DNA of 64,000 bases, taken from positions 1,364,001 to 1,428,000 of the forward strand of contig OX337233.1 in NCBI GenBank assembly GCA_946965045.2. Direction: 5' to 3'. The position numbers were made by a program, and so were the translations under genes. The stretch comes from Epithemia pelagica (Eukaryota; Bacillariophyta; Bacillariophyceae; Surirellales; Surirellaceae). Shown in pieces: positions 55,201 to 64,000 of the stretch; position 1 is the first letter of the stretch; each line of letters begins with the position of its first letter. The notes under the pieces were generated by a model. That model did not search any database. It was not told the origin of the DNA and worked only from the letters and a program-made list of their open reading frames with translations.

Positions 55201-57375
55201 CCGATTGTTGAGGCGACGATACTGAGCTATGAGCTCGTCGTCTGTTATATCAGCACGAGTTTCCCACGTACAATGTTCATAACCTAGTCCAGCCCACTTT
55301 ACCAGGTACATTGTTTGTTTGATTGTCTTCTTGGGAACATCGCCGAGTTCTGCACGTTTTCGAGCTGCGTTTTCGGCTACAGCGGAAAGCATTCTAGAGC
55401 CTTTGATTGACTTGAGTTTCGGTTTACACTCCGGGCAGTACCAGGCTTTTGAAGGTACTTTCTTTAACGGCGTCGGCAGACATTTGATGCTATACATAGC
55501 ATCACAGTGATCACATTGAGCCATTTCACTCTCAGGGGTTCCACATTTTCCATCGGTGATACGACAGGATGGCTCCCATGGACGTGCTCGAGGATCTGCC
55601 CACCGAAGATATCTCTCCCGAAAGTCTAATACCCATGCATGGTAGAGTCGTTCGAACTGCTTGGCCATGTAGTCCGCCACGTGCCAAATCATTGATCCAT
55701 GAAGATTATAAATTTTGCAGTTGTTCCAGATTTTTCTCATATCTCGAGCAAATTGTTCAGGAGCCTGGTACTTCTTCGTGGAAAGTTTTGTCCTCACAGT
55801 CCGCAAATCCATGGGAGTATCAACTATATCTATGTAGTCCGGGAATTCGTTGGTATCAACCGGCTCCAAGAAAATCTCGGCGAAACCGTCTGTAGTAAGA
55901 TGTTCCAAGACCATCGAACACCTTCTGAGTGGTTGCCACACTTCATTGGGTCGTTGGGCCTTTTCCATGAGAATTCTTTCGCGATCATACTGTTTTGATT
56001 CCTGCCTTGCAAGTTCTACGAATGGCTCTCGGTCTGTATCAGTCATGGTCTGCCATGTGTTTCCCATAAGAGTCATTAGCTCAGCCTGGGTTGAACGTGG
56101 ATTTCTCTTTTGAAAATATCCTCGCATAGTCCCCTGAAAGAACAGGTATGATGCTCGAGGCTTCCGTGGAGCTTCCTTTAAGTATCCGTCCCGGTATGGG
56201 TTGTCTGAGCCCTCAAATGTTGGATAATATGGGCCTTCTCGGTTGATGATTGCTTGGAGTTTCTCCAGCGGTATCTCGCTATAGGCTATTTCTTTATCTT
56301 CCCAGTCTTCCCCAACTTCGTTCCCTTGGTCTATAATTGAATACAAGTCACGCAACACCAGAAAGTCAGACATTGCCGCACATTTTACATGACAAAAGAC
56401 ATCTGCTATCTGCTTACCTTTCTTCTCCTCCTCGGATTTCGACTCTGTTTTGTTACCAGCATCTGAGATCGCTTTCGACGGAGACTCGCCATCTTCTTCG
56501 TCATCGTCCTCTTCAGCGGCCAGAGCGATTTCCTTTTCTCGCTGTTTCTCCCATTTCAACAGCTCTTTATCCGAGAGTTCGACGGTGATTTCTTGCTCCT
56601 GTTCGTCGACAATCTTTTGTGGCACCGCATAGGCCGGATCGAATTCAGGGTTCTCTATATCCTCTTCTGTCCCTTGGGCGATCTTTTTGAGGTAACGCCG
56701 ATATATTCCCTTGGCGCTCTTGTTCATTGATTCCAAGTCAGCTCCTCGTCGCCACTCCAGGTGAAGATACGAGCGCCCCCGGAACTTGACCAGATATTCG
56801 TATTCGGTCGGTCCGGAAGCTGCTGCATCGTTGGCGGAATCCTTCTTCTTGGGCGATGTTTTTTTGTTCTTACTTCTCCGGCTCCCTCTGGACCGTTTGA
56901 GAGACTCGTCATCTTCATCATCATTTTCCTCTTCCGCGTCGTCATCGTCATCTTTTTCAGCGGCATCTGCATCAATTTCTTCCTTTTCGTCCACCGGTCT
57001 CCGGCCAACAATGAGATCAATCTTTGGAGTCCCATCTTCTTCATATTCTGGAAGAAACGGGAAGCGTTCACGAATGGGAGGTAAGGACGGATCATACCCA
57101 GGCTCATTGTAGTACACACGCCCCGTCTCGTCGACTCCAGCGTCCTCTTGGGCGTTGCCCAGGCTTTTTCGGGAACTGCCGCCCTTGGAACGACGCCCAC
57201 CTCCGCCTCGTGACTTGCGGCCACGAGACGGGGCATCCTCGTCAGGGCTGTCTTCGAAGATATCTTCGTCACTAAACTCTTGTTCCTTGGCATAATTCAC
57301 CTTCTTGGTGGTCCTTCGACGAGACCGAGAGTTCTCCGGAGCAGGAGCTGCTGCTGCTGGAAGCTCTTCGGACAT
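49203..57375 (-). CDS. Very large SNF2-family chromatin remodeller with chromo, HMG, bromo, PHD and PDZ-like domains
   Basis: Exons 57375-53299, 53233-52066, 51982-50097 and 50033-49203 (introns 65, 83 and 63 bp); 2653 residues, or 2624 if an 87-nt in-frame candidate intron at 56331-56417 is also removed. Domains in order, approximate residues: chromo-like (190-235), HMG box (402-465), bromodomain 1 (483-580), PHD finger CDHCDAMY...WYCPEC (607-653), chromo-like 2 (688-725), PDZ-like (852-930), SNF2 ATPase from about 1330, bromodomain 2 (2200-2290) and bromodomain 3 (2535-2640). The ATPase has DEMGLGKT (split by intron 1), [23 protein letters not shown] and [15 protein letters not shown]...HRIGQ. 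It resembles CHD-type remodellers in having chromodomains but carries more readers. It should slide or evict nucleosomes at modified chromatin. Acidic, Lys-rich linkers suit a nuclear protein. Confidence 0.88.
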
Positions 57376-58799
57376 GTTTGGCTGTTGGCGGCAAACGAAG
57401 AAACACACACAAGCCAAAAAGATCAGATCAGAGTCCATGAGGTCAGAGCGACACAAAACAGGAAACAAGAAGACAACAGTGATGGACAACAAACTCCCAG
57501 CACTCTCAATACGACTGAATCAGCATGTCTTCTCTCTGTTACAGCGACAACGAGCGCCCATTGATGGATGGATGGATTGAGAGAGCTACAATCATTGTCG
57601 AACCCTCCAATGGCACGTTAGGATGGTGACGGCAGGTGGGAATGTGCTCTTGCAACCAGTTGAGGCCCAATCACCCACACCTTTTCCCCAACAAACCCAA
57701 GTGACATAGGGTTCATTGTAAAGAGAACAATTTCGAGAGAAAGAATATGTGGAAGGATTGTGCAAAGTGTGTGAAATGGTCCATGCCGATCCTGTGGATG
57801 CCACAAGATCGACCCGACCGAACATGAAACATGGCATTCTCTCCGGAGGGTTGAAAAACTCGACACAGACACGTTGAACTCTACAGTACCCCAGTACACA
57901 CAGAGCACGGCACGAACAAGGAAATTTTTCTGGGAACCAGGGGAGACCCAAAGTCGATCCAAACCAACACAATGGTTCCTTCCATCTTACCAATTGATCC
58001 AAACCACAAAACAAATGAATGGGTTCAATAATAATAACAAATCAAACAGACGTTCTTCCTCGTCTCCTTGTCTGCTTGGTACATCTTGGCATGAAACGGA
58101 GAGCGCTGGACTCGCCGTGGACACATCGGGAGATTTTAAATTTAAAAACATTAAGGAGACCCAAAAGCGACTTGATGTCGCATATCACTCCAAAGAACGA
58201 CTCTTATGCCCTTTCTTGCTATTAAATCCCGCGAGCATGTCTTCATCTGGCGGGACCAGCCACTCTAGGATAACGAACAGAGTCGAATCGGGAGTAAGAG
58301 TCATGCTGAAGTAAGCCTTGACAACGGTCATCCGTTGGATGGTGGAAAATGGGCTCCTTAGATAGTGTAGGATCTGCTTTCGTTGACTTTCCCGCCAAAA
58401 ACTTCCAATGCTTGGAACATGGCGGAGAAAACTCCAACTCCAGGATGGGCTTAAGTAATGACTAAAAAAAACATGGCAAGACGATGACCCTTTGATACTT
58501 CATACTTCATAGGCTTGCTTTACTTAACGCCAAGGGATACGTTAGCAAGAACAAACGGACGAGACACGAGACCGATAGGCACCGTTGCAACTTGTTTTCA
58601 CTCGTCCACACCGAAAGACAAGAAGCGCCACCAGAGCAACAACAGGCCCACCCATACACGATCCCCTTGTGTTCGCAACAACATATCAAATAGTATTCGA
58701 AAACCACTTGTCTCCTTCTCGGAAACGGCGGAGGATTGAACCCCAACACCCCAACCAAGACGTTTCGTCTCGAACAAGAGCTCATTCCGTTTTCACAGG
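57376..58799. other. Divergent 1.4 kb upstream region, remodeller / DENN protein
   Basis: No recognisable gene. TTTTCACAG lies directly before the ATG at 58800 and looks like a splice acceptor, so a 5' untranslated or short coding exon of the DENN gene may lie here (possibly near 58515-58740). Confidence 0.45.
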
Positions 58800-61700
58800 A
58801 TGAAAGTAAAATGTGGAAGAGATCGAAGGTATATTCCCAAGGACGTGCTGGACGCGTCTCACTACAATACGGAAAATGGCGGTTCTCCCAACGACTCACA
58901 TGTACAAGCTCTGGGAATGGCCACGAGGTCGTCCTCGACGATTTTGCGGGACGAGAGAAACAACGAGGGGAAAAAGGGACCAACCTTTGTCTCGCACGAA
59001 AACCCGGCACTGGATGACAGTGGTCCACAACCGCCGCCTCTCCTGTCGACACCACCGAATGGCACTCACAGTGCGCGAATGAATCCTTCTTCCACGAGAC
59101 TGAAACGAGCGACTCTTCCGGTCGACCCCATCACGGAAACAACGGCTGTCCAACGATTGGTGGAGTACTTTGTAGTCATTTCCTGCCGACAATCCAACAC
59201 GGCTTGCCATCGAGGCCCTCCTCCACAAAGCAAGTCACATGGGCATTCGAGGGGCACGACTCGCGGAGGGGGCACCACTCGACCACTTCGGCCCGAATCT
59301 CGTGAAGAATCTCTTTCGTCGGAGGAAAGTGCCTCCCATCCACCCGAAACCAACAAAAAGAACTGGAAAAACTCCACTGGAGGTCTGGCATCCGGAGAGA
59401 AGGCTCCCACTCCACAGGAGCAATATTGTCAACCAAAAATTACTGCCCGATATCCACTCAAGGACCATCGTGACAATCCGCTCAATCCCATGATTCTTCA
59501 ATTTTGTTTCCCTACCGGTGAAGAAGTCACACCTTCCAAGTCCTACGAGTTACCCCGAATCCACTACTTTACCCTTACGAATGACCGAGGGCGAAAAGTG
59601 TACGGTATTTGCCTCACAGTGATGGAAGACTACCATCCATCTGTGGGAGAGAAGTGGACCCAACAAGCGGATATTAAGGAATCTTCTCGGGCGGATGTGA
59701 TTGAAGTGAGTGTGGACGAACCGGTGACCACTCTCTACGTACCCAAAGTACTGTGTTTGTTGAGTACGTGGCCCTATTTGACGGCCTTTCGAGAGTACTT
59801 GGCGCAGCTCTATCGACTGGCCACTGCCACAAATGTCATGACGGCACCGATCGAGAGATATATTGTCAATTTGTGTTGCGAAATCCCTGCTCCACCCCCC
59901 GGAGCCTACGAAATTCAGCTCTCCATTCTGGACTCGACAATTCGCTTTTGGGCCCCTCCGGCCAAGCTTCCCATTGCTTATGTCGCGCTTCCCTACAATG
60001 TTCTCTTTGAATGTCTGGACCTGGAACATATTCTCGAGCTGTTTTGTGCCCTCCTCATGGAACACAAAGTGGTGCTGGTTTCCAGCCAATATTCCATTCT
60101 GACAATCTGCAGTGAAATCTTGTGTTCCTTTTTATTTCCAATGAAATGGAGCCACTTGTACATACCCATACTACCAAAAATGCTGTGCCCCATGTTGGAT
60201 GCTCCAGGTAATTGGCTGAAACAAACGACACTCACGCTCACTCTGGAGAAACACTGATTTTGGTTCCCTTTGTGTTTTCGGTTTTGCTCTTTTTCACAGT
60301 TCCGTACATTTGCGGGGTAGTTCGTGAAAACTGGCTCCATGCCCAGGATCACGTGGCATCCGACGCAATCGTGGTGGATCTGGACCGCAACAAAATCAAA
60401 CTTGGATTTGAAACTCCAACAATCCCTTCCCCTCCCTCCAGGAAATGGAGTAAGTTGTCCATGACATTACGGCAATCCTTGGGCGACATATATGAAAGAG
60501 CACATGGCCACGATGCTTCGCATGACGGTCGGAAAACCGAGTCATTGAGACGACGAGATGTTAGGGAAAGTACTGTGTGGAAGGAGAAACTGGAAAGCTT
60601 GGATTTCGCCTTAAATTTGGCGTATTCGCCGGATTCCAACCTAATGGATGACTTCACGGCAGATGCCGCCATTGGTGCAAATGGACAAACACAATGGGAG
60701 ATTGTGCAAGAAGCCTTCTTGCGCTTTTTCGTCACTCTGTTTAAGGATTACCGAAAATACTTGAAAGTTCCGTTGCATGGGACTTCGCATGGACGGCCTT
60801 CTTTTGCCGTGGATGAGTTTTTACGTATCCAACCCCAAAACAATCTGCCATTTATGCAAGGTAAATATCGAAATTTTCTTTTTCCTTGTCACCCGTTCGG
60901 CCGTTGACCTCTGTTCTTATTTTTTGACAGGTATTTGTAGTACTCAACAATTTGATGACTTTATAACACGAAGGATGTACAGTCCGGGAGAACCCGAGTT
61001 GGTGTTTTTTGACCAGAGCATTGATGCCAAGATGAACCGAAGTAAATTGAAACTGAGAAAGGTGGAGACTCCATTTGTACAATACGCAAAAGCTCATAAA
61101 CAACTGAAGAAGATCAAGGCGATCGAGCCCAATGAAGAAGGACTCACTTCGTTCAACTTTGATCGGTTACTCAATCCTTATATTTATAAATGCTGGCCAG
61201 ATTTGCTGGATGAAAATCTGCTGTCCCATCCGCGCCCAGTCCCAAAAATGATTGCTGCTGAATTTGATCGACAGGCTTTGCATGTTTCGCGACTTCGAAT
61301 AGATGCGGGTGAAGTTGAGGAGGAAGAAGCTGAGTTTTTCGGTGGAGACTATGATCCATCTCCAGAAGTCGGAGCCTTTACTGTTTTCTTGTTTGCCTAT
61401 TCTGCCCTTGTTGGTTTGGAGTGGCAACAGTACAAAGAGAAAGCTCTTGAGGAACTTGAGCAAATGCCTCCTCGAATACCCACTGGAAGCTTGGAAATGC
61501 GAGAAGACCCAGAACCATATCGGGAAGAAGTGGAGGCAATCATAAATGCCGAGCATGCACAACAACTCACCTCCGATCAATGTGTTAATGATCAATGTGT
61601 TTCAGACTTGACGCTGGGCTTTTGCAGCAACTCCACTGGTGTTCAATCAACCCTTGTTTACGTGAACAAGAGTGCAGAAGAGACCTACACAGCTATACTC

Positions 61701-62924
61701 GCAAATGCCGCAAGTCGAATGGTGGAGCTTCAGCGAACTCTTAGCAACGACAAGGCGGAAGATGGAGAAAATCCGGGCGAAGCGAGGGCTGAGTATGAGG
61801 AAGCTCGAGAAGTTGCCTCGGCTCAGCTTGAGCTTGCATTCGAAACCCTGAAAACGGCGTCCATGAGAGGCCTTCCGGCCGATCTGGACGCGTACAAATC
61901 TCTGATGGAGGCGTGTGGCAGATGTGGGGATACTCAACGGGCGCTGCTGTTGATTGAATTGATGAAGAACGACGGATTTGTTCTCGACGGAGAGATCCTT
62001 TCGTGTTTTGTTCAAGCGTTTGCTCATGAACCCTCTGGGCTCGCCGCATCGGACGAAGAAAACGCTCCCTCTACTCCCCAATCGGTCGAGTTTTCCCCTG
62101 GTCGACTGAAGCATGATGCATATTCCGCATCCATACGGAAAGGTCTCGTGGCTTTGAAGGAGAAGGAGGGAAACGAAGACAGACCATGGCTGAGCTTTGG
62201 GAGTTTTACGAGAAAAAGATCAAACTCTTCGGATACCGATGATGTCTCTTCTCAGGAGGTGTCGTCTCACAATTCTCCCCAATCTACTGACACGGGTAGG
62301 AGCTCCCCCATGTTTGATTTGTCGGGTGGACGCGACTATCAGTCGCATAATCGCCAGGAAATTGCGAAACGAAGGAGACGGAAACGAAAACCCAAGCTCT
62401 CAAAAGAAAAGAAGGTTACTCAAATGGTTGCTACCCAGTTGGAACTTGGACAAATGGTTCTCGAATTCGTATACCCAGACCTCCAAATAGACACAAACAA
62501 ACAGTCGTGTCCTCACTGTTCCTACACCATGTCGGAAGATGAGGTGATTCAAGGATGGACGTCATGCTCCTTTGAAGACTTTACGACTAGTTGCATCAAA
62601 TGCCGACACCGTTTCGTTCCTCATTTCTCAGTGGCATGTTCCGCTCCGACATTTAAGGGTTCGCAAGGACCAGGAAGTGCTTTGTTTTGTGAGTTTCTCA
62701 GCCCTTGGGTAGTGCGCAAGGCTCTCCACCATGTTGTAAAAGGCGGGGGAGTGGGAATTCAAGGCATGCTCGACCCGGGTTGGCGTGGGGGAACGGACAT
62801 TCGTGCAACGCTCTTTTGGAACCTGATTGTTCTGTGTCGTCGATACAACCTACCGTATACATTTCTGCTTCAAGGCAGTGTGGAGGGGAGAATGATCCTT
62901 CCCCGAATGCCACAGGATATGTAG
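58800..62924 (+). CDS. DENN-domain protein, DENND4-like, with PPR-like motif and zinc-binding Cys pairs
   Basis: Exons 58800-60207, 60300-60860 and 60931-62924 (introns 92 and 70 bp); 1320 residues. A low-complexity N-terminus is followed by the tripartite DENN module: upstream DENN (NPMILQFCFPTGEE...IHYFTLTNDRGRKVYGICL), core DENN (LCLLSTWPYLTAFREYLAQLYRL... FECLDLEHILELFCALLMEHKVVLVS... PYICGVV) and downstream DENN. A PPR-like repeat (LDAYKSLMEACGRCGDTQRA) sits near residue 980, as in animal DENND4, and CPHCSYTM...CIKCRHRF near the C-terminus resembles the DENND4 C-terminal Cys pairs. DENN proteins are guanine nucleotide exchange factors for Rab GTPases in membrane traffic (DENND4 for Rab10). 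The start may lie in an upstream exon. Confidence 0.82.
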
Positions 62925-63259
62925 TGCTCGGAATCGCAAGTAGTCCTGACATGGGATTGCAGCCTCAAGGGTTGTTTCACGTTCCTCGCATGAGCGATCT
63001 GGGTTCATGGAATATTCTAACCAGTACTCTAGTGTCACGTGGTCTCGTTCAAAGTACCATCTCTGTAGGAGATACTTGCGCAGATATCTCCCTCCCTACC
63101 TACCTAGGTACTCCTAGGTAAATGTGTGTGGTGTTGATGAATTTTGCGGTGATATAGCGTGCGATATCCAAATAATGCGACTGGATTCTGGATCTTTTCC
63201 CGAAGATCTTTTCGAAAATGGCGAGTAACCGGTCTGGAGATGGGTGGAATGTGCACACG
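62925..63259. other. Intergenic with TACCTAGGTA palindrome
   Basis: 335 bp. The 10-bp palindrome TACCTAGGTA at 63101-63110 is directly followed by CTCCTAGGTA, related to the TAGGAGTA words elsewhere. I see no gene. Confidence 0.4.
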
Positions 63260-64000
63260 ATGAACAGACAACGAATACTACGACGGTTGTGGTGGATCGT
63301 ACCACTGCTATCTACCGAGCTTTGTTCCGGTCTGGTTGCCGCGGCTGCTCGTTCTTCTCCCGGTTGTTCCATTCGCGGATGGTTCCTCCTATACTCATCC
63401 ATCGGAATGATGCTACAGCAAACCCCGTCCAACTACCATGTAATGGGGTGGCAACCGACCATCAAACCTTGTTGGACAAGAGGAATGACCGTGACAAGCA
63501 AATGTCAACAGGACAGCGATTCCGAACACAACAAATCCACTGAACATTCGGAGGACCTGCCATCCAAACTCAACAATCATAAGAATCAACCTCGTCGTCG
63601 CGGCTTTCCGCTGAGTCGTATTACCGGAGATGGAACCCCCTATCAATTTGTTCCGTGGCGTCCCGTGTCCTGTCAAGTCCACTGGGCCAACTATTCATCC
63701 TCGCCCTTTACATCATACGATTTCTCTCGAATGGATACCTGGCACGATGGCTTGTTTTATGGACTCCCTCGTCTCGTCTACCATGTCGACGAACCAGCCG
63801 TGTGTGCCTTGGTGCAGTATTATCGGACCCGCATTGCGCCCCAGTCCCGCATTCTCGATATTGGTTCCTCGTGGACCAGTCATTATCCAACCGAATTTCC
63901 AGACACTATGCAACGAATTGCAGTCCTGGGCATGAATGCGATGGAATTGTATTGCAATGATCAAGTCGTGGCGGATCCAACACAACACACATGGGACCAG
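63260..64000 (+). CDS. SAM-dependent methyltransferase-like protein, partial (3' end off window)
   Basis: 247 codons from ATG 63260 to the window edge, open throughout. The N-terminus has a basic start (MNRQRILRRLWW) and a hydrophobic stretch (IVPLLSTELCSGLVAAAA), so a signal or organelle-targeting peptide is likely. Near residue 205 the block RILDIGSSWTSHYP followed by RIAVLGMNAMEL resembles the glycine-containing SAM-binding loop and following acidic strand of a group of plastid/cyanobacterial-type class I methyltransferases (LDLCSSWVSHYP in plants). The substrate is unknown. The C-terminal half lies beyond the window. Confidence 0.65.
   Translation, partial: MNRQRILRRLWWIVPLLSTELCSGLVAAAARSSPGCSIRGWFLLYSSIGMMLQQTPSNYHVMGWQPTIKPCWTRGMTVTSKCQQDSDSEHNKSTEHSEDLPSKLNNHKNQPRRRGFPLSRITGDGTPYQFVPWRPVSCQVHWANYSSSPFTSYDFSRMDTWHDGLFYGLPRLVYHVDEPAVCALVQYYRTRIAPQSRILDIGSSWTSHYPTEFPDTMQRIAVLGMNAMELYCNDQVVADPTQHTWDQ

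Overview
The window is nuclear DNA of a photosynthetic stramenopile, almost certainly a diatom and probably a pennate one; I cannot name the species. The reasons are two divergently transcribed fucoxanthin-chlorophyll a/c protein genes with ASAFAP-like plastid targeting signals, a diatom-style heat-shock-factor gene, compact intron-poor genes with 63-133 bp GT-AG introns, and protein-coding trinucleotide repeats (poly-Thr, Gln, His, Ser, Asp). I see no prokaryotic, viral or intact transposon sequence, no CRISPR array and no convincing tRNA or rRNA gene.

Layout from left to right: a purple acid phosphatase (minus, running off the left edge) is divergent from an NSUN2-like RNA m5C methyltransferase. 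Then come a GT8 glycosyltransferase, an SF1 UPF1/DNA2-type helicase (copy A), and a cation diffusion facilitator with a plastid-type presequence. A 1431-residue protein that joins a PP2A B56 regulatory-subunit fold to a protein kinase follows, then a small basic protein and helicase copy B with a duplicated N-terminal half. After these lie a membrane-anchored atypical kinase, helicase copy C and a pepsin-like protease. A 2.3 kb gene-poor stretch precedes an HSF-type factor with a C-terminal PAS-like domain. Next are a PPR-like protein, an eEF3/GCN1-type HEAT protein without ATPase cassettes, a SAM-kinesin-13 (KIF24-like), and the FCP pair. The right side holds a roughly 2650-residue SNF2 chromatin remodeller with chromo, HMG, bromo, PHD and PDZ-like domains, a DENND4-like Rab GEF, and a methyltransferase cut by the right edge.

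The genes do not form one pathway. Most neighbours are divergent or convergent pairs. Two things stand out. The first is a locally amplified helicase family: three paralogs in 22.5 kb sharing two intron positions, one of which splits the Walker A motif, with signs of recent duplication or gene conversion. The second is the B56-kinase fusion, which also carries two LxxIxE-type B56 docking motifs. Splice sites were inferred from reading-frame continuity, GT-AG signals and conserved motifs crossing the junctions; no transcript data were available.
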